A program made the translations under genes and the position numbers. Below are positions 7,020 through 12,516 of a stretch of DNA of 12,852 nucleotides, one piece after another. The stretch's first letter is position 1. Every line of letters starts with the position of its first letter. The notes below the pieces were generated by a model, which ran no database searches, was not told the origin of the DNA, and worked only from the letters and a program-made list of their open reading frames with translations. The DNA is from Coriobacteriia bacterium. GTDB lineage: Bacteria; Actinomycetota; Coriobacteriia; Coriobacteriales; UBA8131. The stretch spans positions 1-12,852 of the forward strand of contig WQXZ01000032.1 of NCBI GenBank assembly GCA_009781525.1, read 5' to 3'.

Positions 7020-7135
7020 AAACATTTGAGCTTTTTTGCGCCCCAACCGCAAAAAAGTTGCAAAACCTGGTTAAACTGCGGAATTGGTAATCGGGTTGGC
7101 AGCCTAAGGATGGAGGACTAGCAGGTTGGAAGCCT

Positions 7136-7161
7136 GGGGGTTGGGGGGCAAGGGAGCCGGG
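7136..7161 (+). other. G-quadruplex motif
   Basis: Four G-runs of at least three (7136-7140, 7143-7148, 7152-7154, 7159-7161) are separated by loops of 2, 3 and 4 bases, fitting the canonical G3+N1-7 pattern on the + strand. It lies about 135 bases upstream of the predicted transcription start of the pilus-like operon. A regulatory effect is untested inference. Confidence 0.8.
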
Positions 7162-7169
7162 CGACGACC

Positions 7170-7204
7170 GGCAGCGACTTGCGGAGGGAGCAACTGGCAG
7201 CGAC
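7170..7204. repeat. Direct 9-bp repeat
   Basis: GGCAGCGAC occurs at 7170-7178 and again at 7196-7204, in a G-rich stretch with other related words (GACCGG, GCGGAG). Possibly a remnant of local duplication; no function is evident. Confidence 0.6.
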
Positions 7205-7259
7205 CGGAGGCAGCCCGCAGCAAATGGCGGAGCCCCATTGACAGCAGTAATAGTCAGGC

Positions 7260-7290
7260 GATGCCAGATAACATGCGATAGTGGTATCAT
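7260..7290 (+). promoter_or_regulatory. Predicted extended -10 promoter for the lipoprotein/pilus-like operon
   Basis: TGGTATCAT at 7282-7290 is an extended -10 closely matching the one at the cold-shock gene (TGGTATTAT). The -35 position (7262-7267, TGCCAG) is poor. GATGCCA at 7260-7266 and TGGTATC at 7282-7288 form an inverted repeat with one G-T pair. The predicted start near 7297 places the GTG at 7281 outside the transcript. A TTGACA at 7238-7243 has no -10 at proper spacing. Confidence 0.5.
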
Positions 7291-7310
7291 TAGCTGTCTC
7301 AATGAACTGC

Positions 7311-7318
7311 GGGGAGAG
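7311..7318 (+). promoter_or_regulatory. Ribosome-binding site deciding a TTG start
   Basis: GGGGAGAG ends 4 bases before TTG 7323 and its G-rich core lies at normal distance from it. The competing in-frame ATG at 7302 has no Shine-Dalgarno, and GTG 7281 lies inside the predicted -10. This favours TTG 7323 as the lipoprotein start. Confidence 0.6.
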
Positions 7319-7322
7319 CAAT

Positions 7323-8318
7323 TTGCAGCCAGGATATAAAAGAACCAACAAACAATCCTCAGCAAAAAATGTAGCAGCTAGGTTTGTTAGTGAGTTGACT
7401 GTTGTTGCGCTACTGTGCATGGCGCTGATAGTTTCAGCTTGTTCGGCTGCAGGCATCGATTCAGGTAAGCCAAATCTTGGCTCTGACAATCCAGGCAATC
7501 TCCGAGACAATACTCCTGTCGTTTTATTGGCAGAACAACCCGGATATATGGTTGCGCAGGACAGTTCTGCAATTATTGATTACTCAAACTCGAGCCAGGG
7601 ATACATCAGCGCCATGACTATGACCGATGGGCTTTTTAAGGTGTTAATCGATGCTCCTGACGGAACAAGGTATCAGTTCAGCCTTAGGTCCCCGAATAGG
7701 TTCATAACGATTCCGCTTTCTGCTGGTAATGGAGAGTACTCGGTAGGATTTTTCAAGAATGTTTCCGATAACCGCTATGCACCGATGTTCTCGGTACAGA
7801 TAAGCGTGAACCTGGTTGACCAGAATCTACCGTTTCTGTATCCGAACCAGTATGTCGACTTTGAGGTTAATGATCGAGCCGTTCTGCTTTCTCAAGAAAT
7901 CACAAAAGGCGCAACCAGTGAGATCGAAGCTATAGACGCTATCTATCTCTGGTGTGTGATGAACCTCAGCTACGACTATAAAAAAGCCAGTGAGGTTCAG
8001 CCTGGATACCTGCCAGACAACGACAATACGCTTGATACCTTAAACGGTATCTGTTTTGACTATGCTGTACTTTGCGCATCGATGATGCGAGCGCAACGTT
8101 TACCGACCAGGCTTGAGATCGGCTTCTGCGGAAGCGAATATCATGCTTGGATATCTGTCTATACGACAGAGCAGGGAGTGATAAGACGTGAGATAAACTT
8201 CAATCCCGATAGTTGGACTTTGCTTGATCCGACCATTGACTCATCAGGCAGAACTCCACTTGGGTTAGGGCCGCTGATTGTAGACCCGAAAGACTATCAG
8301 CCGCTTTTGTTTTACTAG
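7323..8318 (+). CDS. Secreted lipoprotein with transglutaminase-like domain
   Basis: From TTG 7323 the product is 331 residues. It has a basic N-terminus (YKRTNK, AKNVAAR), a hydrophobic stretch ELTVVALLCMALIV, and the lipobox V-S-A-C with Cys40 as the predicted lipidated residue. I therefore expect a membrane-anchored protein on the outer face. Residues 45-185 resemble no family I can name and may be an all-beta region. Residues about 200-305 form a transglutaminase-like (papain-fold) domain: Cys244 in NGICFDYA, His274 in EYHAW and Asp302 in LLDPT give the Cys-His-Asp triad. Such domains may act as cysteine proteases, amidases or crosslinking enzymes; the substrate is unknown. It lies 60 bases upstream of the pilC-like gene with no strong terminator between, so it probably leads the operon. 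ATG 7302 is an alternative start, adding 7 residues. Confidence 0.85.
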   Translation: MQPGYKRTNKQSSAKNVAARFVSELTVVALLCMALIVSACSAAGIDSGKPNLGSDNPGNLRDNTPVVLLAEQPGYMVAQDSSAIIDYSNSSQGYISAMTMTDGLFKVLIDAPDGTRYQFSLRSPNRFITIPLSAGNGEYSVGFFKNVSDNRYAPMFSVQISVNLVDQNLPFLYPNQYVDFEVNDRAVLLSQEITKGATSEIEAIDAIYLWCVMNLSYDYKKASEVQPGYLPDNDNTLDTLNGICFDYAVLCASMMRAQRLPTRLEIGFCGSEYHAWISVYTTEQGVIRREINFNPDSWTLLDPTIDSSGRTPLGLGPLIVDPKDYQPLLFY

Positions 8319-8378
8319 GTATTTGTTTTGCTTTTGTGTTCTGTTAAGGTCGAACAGGTTTTGTGATTAGGGAGAGAT

Positions 8379-9434
8379 ATGTCTGAGGCGACAACGTTGA
8401 TAAAGGAACTGTCACCAGCGCAGTTAAGCCGGTTATTTACCAGCCTTGGTCTGGTGTTTGACTCTGGTATTCAGCTGTCAGAAGGGCTTGAGCTACTTAG
8501 GAACTCTTCTGCAACCGATCGAGAGCAGCAGCTCTTAGCCGCAATGGCAAAGGGTAGCAGTATAGGAGGACGCTTATCCGATGCAGCCAGCCAGACAGGG
8601 GGGCTGCCACCATACGCCCTGGCCTTACTTAGGGTTGCAGAGCAGACAGGACAGTTGGCAAGCACCTGCCATGCACTTGCGGTCTATTATGACAAGCGAG
8701 ACCGACTGGCAACTGCCATAAGATCTGCCCTGTTTTATCCACTGGCTATGATGGTAGCGATTTTCGTGGTTGTGGTCATGCTGCTGACACAAGCAATGCC
8801 GATTTTCGATCAGGTGCTAGCTCAGTTCGGCTTTGAGATGAGTGGAATGGCTTCAGCGTTTCTCAGCGCAGGAAGATGGCTGAGGGGAGCAGCGCTTTGG
8901 TTATCCAGTATCGCCTTCGGTCTGATTGTGCTGGTTTTTGTGCTGCGGCAACTGCCGATCGGTAAGCGCTTCTTCAGCTGGTTCTACGAGTGGAACCCTG
9001 TGACCTCTAGCCTGTCGTTTCGTTTATCGCTACAGCGGTTGATGCTTGGCTTCTCAACCATGCTGCGAAGCGGTATGACTCCTCAGGCTGCTATGGAGTT
9101 TGTCACCGACCTGATCGATGACAGCCGTGTGCGCTCGCGGTTGGGTATCGTACAGCTTGGCCTGAGCGAAGGCCTCAGCTTTCAGAAAGCCTTTGACGAT
9201 AGCCAGTTAGTGCCAGCAGACAGCCAGCTTCTGGTTGCTGTTGGCTTCAGAACAGGGTCGAATGCTGAAGCATTCGAGCAGATAGCAAATCGCTTGGAAG
9301 TGTCAACTGAGCGCCAGATGATGTCACTGGTCTCAGCCATCGAACCAACCTTGGTCGCAATCATGACCGTCCTGGTTGGCGTGATCCTTCTTTCAGTAAT
9401 GCTGCCTTTACTGGGCGTGCTGACCAATATGTAG
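8379..9434 (+). CDS. Type IV pilus/type II secretion platform protein (PilC/GspF family)
   Basis: The 351-residue product is a polytopic inner-membrane platform protein that couples a hexameric ATPase to pilin extrusion or retraction in type IV pili, type II secretion and Com pseudopili. It shows the two F-domain repeats of the family: FTSLGLVFDSGIQLSEGLELL (20-40) is echoed by MLGFSTMLRSGMTPQAAMEFV (222-242), and the LLRVAEQTGQLAS stretch by LLVAVGFRTGSNAEAF. Predicted membrane segments are about 118-140, 171-190 and 324-348, matching the usual three. It is shorter than proteobacterial PilC/GspF (about 400) and close to ComGB (about 320-350). The start has a good Shine-Dalgarno (AGGGAG 8369-8374). 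Four small membrane proteins and a PilT-like ATPase follow at near-zero spacing. Confidence 0.93.
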   Translation: MSEATTLIKELSPAQLSRLFTSLGLVFDSGIQLSEGLELLRNSSATDREQQLLAAMAKGSSIGGRLSDAASQTGGLPPYALALLRVAEQTGQLASTCHALAVYYDKRDRLATAIRSALFYPLAMMVAIFVVVVMLLTQAMPIFDQVLAQFGFEMSGMASAFLSAGRWLRGAALWLSSIAFGLIVLVFVLRQLPIGKRFFSWFYEWNPVTSSLSFRLSLQRLMLGFSTMLRSGMTPQAAMEFVTDLIDDSRVRSRLGIVQLGLSEGLSFQKAFDDSQLVPADSQLLVAVGFRTGSNAEAFEQIANRLEVSTERQMMSLVSAIEPTLVAIMTVLVGVILLSVMLPLLGVLTNM

Positions 9435-9442
9435 AAGTGACG

Positions 9443-9871
9443 ATGAACTTCTCCACAGATAAAAGACGATTCTCTGGCGAGGGCTTACCGGGCTCACAGC
9501 TGTTTGTCAGCGGTGTGGTTCTGGCTAGCGTTCTACTCCTGATGGTGCTAAGTCTAAATGGCCTCTCGTCTGGAGTGCAGGAGCGCCAGACGGAGTTTTT
9601 GGAGCAATGCGTCAAGCGGTCCGCGGTTCAATGCTACGTGATTGAGGGACGTTTTCCGAGTACGGAGGAGGGGGTTAGCTACCTGAGAGAGCATTACGGA
9701 CTGCAGATTGATGAGAGCCGCTATGTTATCTACTATGAGTCGTTTGCGGATAATCTGCTTCCGCAGGTGCGGGTTCTAGTGCGGAACCCAGGCTCGTCGT
9801 CAGACCAGATCAGTCGCTCGCTTCGAGATGGTTCGCCTGATGACATCGAGATCGTTGATGAGGAGCAGTGA
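9443..9871 (+). CDS. Small single-pass membrane protein, pilus-cluster minor component 1
   Basis: The product is 142 residues: a short N-terminal tail, one hydrophobic segment (about residues 20-42, LFVSGVVLASVLLLMVLSL), then a soluble domain. The domain contains QCYVIEGRFPSTEEGVSYL and YGLQIDESRYVIYYESF, then NLLPQVRVLV. I recall similar RFPS..YL..YGL.ID..RY.I.YE proteins in pilus-type clusters of Clostridia and related bacteria, without an assigned role. There is no GFTLxE prepilin motif; a Gly19-Ser20 junction (numbered from GTG 9437) precedes the helix, but no Glu sits at +5. Start choice is uncertain: ATG 9443 is used here, while GTG 9437, 2 bases after the pilC stop, would add two residues. 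The stop overlaps or abuts the next gene. By position it could be a GspH-to-K-like minor pseudopilin. Confidence 0.8.
   Translation: MNFSTDKRRFSGEGLPGSQLFVSGVVLASVLLLMVLSLNGLSSGVQERQTEFLEQCVKRSAVQCYVIEGRFPSTEEGVSYLREHYGLQIDESRYVIYYESFADNLLPQVRVLVRNPGSSSDQISRSLRDGSPDDIEIVDEEQ
9860..9865 (+). promoter_or_regulatory. Ribosome-binding site between minor components 1 and 2
   Basis: GAGGAG lies 2 bases before GTG 9868 and 11 bases before ATG 9877. Two bases is too close for initiation, so ATG 9877 is preferred although its spacing is long. Confidence 0.55.
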
Positions 9872-9876
9872 CCCGC

Positions 9877-10389
9877 ATGCGTCGTCGTATCTATGACGTG
9901 GTCTTTGCCCTGGCGCTTTTTGCGCTGTACACAACGATTGCGTTGGTGTTGGTAGCTATCGGAGCGCGGGTCTACATGTCGGCAAACGAAACTCTGACCG
10001 CCAACTACAACGACCGGACCAGTGTGTTCTACGTGGCTCAACGCGTTCGCCAGAATGACAGTTACGACCAGATTCGGGTCGATCGGATCTTTGGCTCCGA
10101 TGCGCTTGTTTTTTCCGAGACGATTGATGGCTACACCTTTGAGACCTGGCTTTATGTCTACAACGGACAGCTTTGCGAGATGCTGGTGTTTGCTGGTTCA
10201 GAGCCCGACCCGGTTTTCAGCCAGAACATTATGCCGCTTGAGCGAATGGCTATCGACACTTCGCGGCAATCCGAAGGATTGCTGACAATAAACTTCACGA
10301 TTAGCGTTGGCGACGAGCGCCAACTGGATCTCTATATCAGAAGCTCCGCTTTGCCTGACGATATGGGAGGCAGCGATGAACGTCACTGA
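9877..10389 (+). CDS. DUF4860-like membrane protein, pilus-cluster minor component 2
   Basis: From ATG 9877 the product is 170 residues; GTG 9868, overlapping the previous stop as GTGA, would add 3. A basic start (MRRRIYD) precedes one hydrophobic helix (about 7-31), then ARVYMSANETLTANYNDRTSVFYVAQRVRQND, a pattern I associate with DUF4860 proteins of Firmicutes and Coriobacteriia. Pilin-like features are topological only: a single N-terminal helix and an extracellular domain rich in beta-like stretches (FETWLYVYNGQLCEMLVF, LLTINFTISV, QLDLYIRSS). No prepilin cleavage motif is present. It could correspond to a GspJ-like minor pseudopilin. The DUF assignment is from memory and should be taken as moderate. 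Confidence 0.78.
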   Translation: MRRRIYDVVFALALFALYTTIALVLVAIGARVYMSANETLTANYNDRTSVFYVAQRVRQNDSYDQIRVDRIFGSDALVFSETIDGYTFETWLYVYNGQLCEMLVFAGSEPDPVFSQNIMPLERMAIDTSRQSEGLLTINFTISVGDERQLDLYIRSSALPDDMGGSDERH

Positions 10390-10858
10390 CACTGGGCTGG
10401 CTAACCTCGAGCCCGATCAGGTTCAGTCAGCTTCACGGGTGATTCTGCTGGAGCTGTTGGGCAATCTGGTTGTCTTTATCATGTGCACACTGGTATGTCT
10501 TCAGGTTTATGCGCAGGCTCAAACAACTCTGGATAAGAGCAGGGCTCTGTCCGAGCTTGGTCAGACTGCTGTGTCAATCATCGAAAACTGGAAGGCAGGA
10601 AGTGATATCGAAGACCTTTGCGAGCGCTTCGGCGGTATGGTCGAAGACGGCAATCTGACTATCTACTATAATCGCGATTTTCAGGTTGTCGAGAACTCTT
10701 CAATGGCAAGATATCGCCTTGAGGTAAGGCTTGAGAGCAGTGGAGCCAGTAGTATGGATGGTTCTTTTCAAAGCGGGGAAGTCAGTGCCTACTTGAATGA
10801 TGAGCTGCTAATGAGCTGGATTATTGGGCGTGCTGCAGCCTTGCAAGGAGGGCACTGA
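10376..10858 (+). CDS. Pilin-like membrane protein with Glu at +5, minor component 3
   Basis: From ATG 10376 the product is 160 residues. GGGAGG at 10365-10370 gives ideal spacing of 5, so the longer in-frame start at 10307 is rejected. A 21-residue polar leader ends ...QSASR and is followed by VILLELLGNLVVFIMCTLVCLQ. If cleavage falls after Arg21, Glu26 is exactly the conserved pilin Glu5, but the normal Gly at -1 is replaced by Arg. The rest has QTAVSIIENWKAGSDIEDL and beta-like stretches typical of minor pilins. It overlaps the end of minor component 2 by 14 bases and shares TGATG with the next gene. This is the most pilin-like member of the four; whether it is processed is unknown. Confidence 0.82.
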   Translation: MNVTDTGLANLEPDQVQSASRVILLELLGNLVVFIMCTLVCLQVYAQAQTTLDKSRALSELGQTAVSIIENWKAGSDIEDLCERFGGMVEDGNLTIYYNRDFQVVENSSMARYRLEVRLESSGASSMDGSFQSGEVSAYLNDELLMSWIIGRAAALQGGH

Positions 10859-11304
10859 TGCAAAACCAAAGCAATATAGTAAAGAAATCCGGCATCGGCT
10901 TCGGGGTAACAACACTGGTAACAATACTCATGGTGTTGCTACTGACTACTTTTTCTGTGCTGACTCTGGTTTCAGCCAGATATGATCACAACCTTTCCCG
11001 CATGACCATGGATGCAACCGGTAACTACTATGCAGCTGACCGAGAGGCTTGTGAGTGGCTGGCTGAGCTGAGTGACCTTGTCGACTCATCTGACCATGCT
11101 GACTTGATAGACTTGATTGCAGCAGCATCACCAGACGCTGTGGTTGCCATCAGCGAGAGCGGGGATCTGCTATTAGTGACCCGTAGTTTTTCGATAGATA
11201 ATCGCAATCAACTTCGCGTAAGTATTGCAATAATGGCTGACGGAAGGCTGACAGTAGTCGAGTGGGCCAGCATCAGCAACCGAAGCAGCCAGAGTAACCA
11301 GTAA
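10858..11304 (+). CDS. Small membrane protein, pilus-cluster minor component 4
   Basis: The product is 148 residues. A basic tail (NIVKKSGIG) precedes FGVTTLVTILMVLLLTTFSVLTLVSA (about 15-40), then a helical segment YDHNLSRMTMDATGNYYAADREACEWL. I recall a similar GFGVT.LVT...VL.LT.F..L.L.SA pattern with a following YY.AD.EA stretch in uncharacterised proteins of clostridial pilus-type loci. The helix-then-acidic-domain layout is reminiscent of GspK/PilX-type tip proteins, which also lack Glu5. The start ATG overlaps the previous TGA (TGATG) and GGAGGG lies just upstream. The gene ends 17 bases before the pilT-like gene. Confidence 0.8.
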   Translation: MQNQSNIVKKSGIGFGVTTLVTILMVLLLTTFSVLTLVSARYDHNLSRMTMDATGNYYAADREACEWLAELSDLVDSSDHADLIDLIAAASPDAVVAISESGDLLLVTRSFSIDNRNQLRVSIAIMADGRLTVVEWASISNRSSQSNQ

Positions 11305-11321
11305 TATCACAGGGAGCATAT

Positions 11322-12395
11322 ATGCAGATTCAAGACACGTTATCGATGCTGGTCGAAAGAGGAGCTACTGACATCTTCTGTGTTGCCGGGCGTCCGATCA
11401 GTTATAAGTCGGACGGGCAGATCGCGACGCTTGACGAAGTCAGGGTCGGCTCGGAGGAAGCCTATGAATTCATCAGGCAGATATACGAGCTAAGCAATAA
11501 CCGACCGATGGACAGACTGCTAGAAACCGGTGACGATGATTTCAGTTTTGCAGTAAATGGCCTCTCGCGTTTTCGAGTGAATACTTACAAGCAGCGCGGT
11601 TCCTTGGCGACGGTGATCAGGGTCGTTCCCTTTGATCTTCCGATTGCGTCTGCAATGAATATTCCTGAGATAGTTGAGAATCTGTCTGATCTGCGACACG
11701 GTCTGGTACTGATTTCTGGTCCTGCCGGCTCGGGCAAGTCAACCACCCTTGCTACCATTATCGACCGGATCAATCGCACTAGAAACGCCCACATAGTTAC
11801 CCTGGAGAACCCGATCGAGTTTTTGCATAGACACCAATTGTCTATAGTCAGCCAGCGTGAGGTGCAGATAGATACCGAGAACTATGCTTCAGCCCTTCGT
11901 GCTGCCATGCGACAGTCTCCCAATGTGATTCAGATAGGCGAATTACGTGATGCGGAGACAATCTCGATTGCGCTTAACGCAGCAGAGACTGGGCACCTGG
12001 TTTTATCCACGGTTCATACCTTGGGAGCTGTGAACGCGGTTGACAGACTGCTGCATAGTTTTTCTCCAGCTCAGTTGGCCCAGGCAAGGATGCAGTTGTC
12101 GATGGTATTGGAATGTGTTGTTTCGCAGCAGCTGGTCAAGCGGATCAATGGCGGGGTCATTCCGGTTTTTGAGATCATGTTCTGCACAACTGCCGTGCGA
12201 AACCTGATTCGTGAGGGGCGAACCCACCAGCTTTCGCAGATTATCGAGACCAGCAGCGATCTTGGCATGGTGAGCATGGACAGCAGCTTGATCAGGTTGT
12301 ATCAGCAAAACGAAATTGACTATTTTGAGATGGTCAGCCATGCTGTCGAGCCTGATACCATTACCCGTGTCGTCGGTCCTGCCAGGAGTGTCTAG
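11322..12395 (+). CDS. PilT-type hexameric pilus ATPase
   Basis: The 357-residue product matches PilT, the cytoplasmic retraction ATPase of type IV pili, in length and motif order: an N-terminal PAS-like domain (1-100), Walker A GPAGSGKST (133-141), Asp box TLENPIEF (160-167), Walker B IQIGELRD (203-210, Glu207), His box GHLVLSTVHT (224-233), and a C-terminal AVRNLIREGRTHQL, the PilT AIRNLIRE motif. The latter separates it from PilB/GspE. Oddities: the Asp box has Asn163 where TIEDPIEF has Asp, and the usual DPDVI before Walker B reads SPNVI with Asn201. Core Lys139, Glu162, Glu207 and the box histidines are kept, so activity is plausible. Start ATG has AGGGAG 11311-11316. It is the last gene of the operon and the only ATPase in it. 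Confidence 0.93.
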   Translation: MQIQDTLSMLVERGATDIFCVAGRPISYKSDGQIATLDEVRVGSEEAYEFIRQIYELSNNRPMDRLLETGDDDFSFAVNGLSRFRVNTYKQRGSLATVIRVVPFDLPIASAMNIPEIVENLSDLRHGLVLISGPAGSGKSTTLATIIDRINRTRNAHIVTLENPIEFLHRHQLSIVSQREVQIDTENYASALRAAMRQSPNVIQIGELRDAETISIALNAAETGHLVLSTVHTLGAVNAVDRLLHSFSPAQLAQARMQLSMVLECVVSQQLVKRINGGVIPVFEIMFCTTAVRNLIREGRTHQLSQIIETSSDLGMVSMDSSLIRLYQQNEIDYFEMVSHAVEPDTITRVVGPARSV

Positions 12396-12454
12396 GGGCG
12401 CTGTCCGCCGGAAGGCAGCTCAGAAAGGCTTGACAGGCGGGCGAGTGCTGCTAC

Positions 12455-12483
12455 TTGAGAAAAGCGCATTAACCTGCTAATAT
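12455..12483 (+). promoter_or_regulatory. Sigma70-type promoter of the veg-like gene
   Basis: TTGAGA (12455-12460), a 17-base spacer and TAATAT (12478-12483), preceded by TG at 12475-12476 (extended -10). This is the best promoter in the window; transcription should start near 12490, giving a leader of about 27 nt. Confidence 0.82.
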
Positions 12484-12516
12484 ACGACAAAGCCATTAGG
12501 CAGGAGGGCGGTACAC

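Larger units (their letters stand above)
6912..7062. repeat. 151-bp nested inverted repeat (cloverleaf-like, MITE- or REP-like)
   Basis: The left arm 6912-6932 is an exact reverse complement of the right arm 7042-7062 (21 bp, starting TGCAAC and including T6 and GCGGTTGGG). The stem continues through 6933-6941 and 7033-7040 with two single-base bulges, for about 29 pairs. The 91-base interior holds three further inverted repeats: GCCT/AGGC (6945-6948 with 6955-6958), a perfect 16-bp hairpin (6965-7000) and a 14-bp palindrome (7006-7019). The word TGCAAC or its complement GTTGCA occurs six times. Outside the arms CAGG (6901-6904) and CCTG (7066-7069) could extend the pairing. No clear target-site duplication or coding content is seen. 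It could be a non-autonomous mobile element, a repetitive extragenic palindrome, or a structured RNA or terminator; I cannot decide which. Confidence 0.88.
6554..7281. other. Gene-free, structure-rich intergenic region
   Basis: No convincing protein gene is present. Open frames on both strands (for example 6690-7121 on +) are low-complexity Pro/Thr/His/Gln translations that run through repeats. From about 6570 to 6890 the + strand is C-rich and G-poor with many CAACC words. From about 7085 to 7230 it is G-rich with GGTTGG words. Between them sits the nested palindrome described separately. No tRNA, rRNA, transposase or IS end of a known type was recognised. Confidence 0.7.

Noticed and set aside
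6912..7062. tRNA or tmRNA from the cloverleaf-like folding
   Set aside because: There is no T-loop or anticodon-loop consensus and no 3' CCA context; the outer stem is far longer than a 7-bp acceptor, and both strands fold alike.
6690..7121. 143-residue open frame on the + strand in the intergenic region
   Set aside because: The translation is Pro/Thr/His/Gln low complexity from the 10-bp repeat and then runs through the palindrome. It has no ribosome-binding site and no recognisable domain. The - strand gives similar peptides only because of the inverted repeat.
7238..7267. TTGACA at 7238-7243 as a -35 box for the lipoprotein
   Set aside because: No -10-like hexamer lies 16-18 bases downstream; the extended -10 at 7282-7290 is too far for it.
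6961..7365. 134-residue open frame on the - strand across the palindrome and lipoprotein start
   Set aside because: It crosses the promoter and start of a convincing + strand lipoprotein, and its FCNFFAVG-like part mirrors the + strand frame because the DNA is palindromic.
8341..8364. Terminator between the lipoprotein and the pilC-like gene (CTGTT/AACAG followed by GTTTTG)
   Set aside because: The stem is only 5 AT-rich pairs with a short interrupted T tract, too weak to call a terminator; partial attenuation cannot be excluded.
10307..10375. Longer start for minor component 3
   Set aside because: It would deeply overlap the previous gene, add a non-conserved leader, and lack a ribosome-binding site, while ATG 10376 has GGGAGG at ideal spacing.
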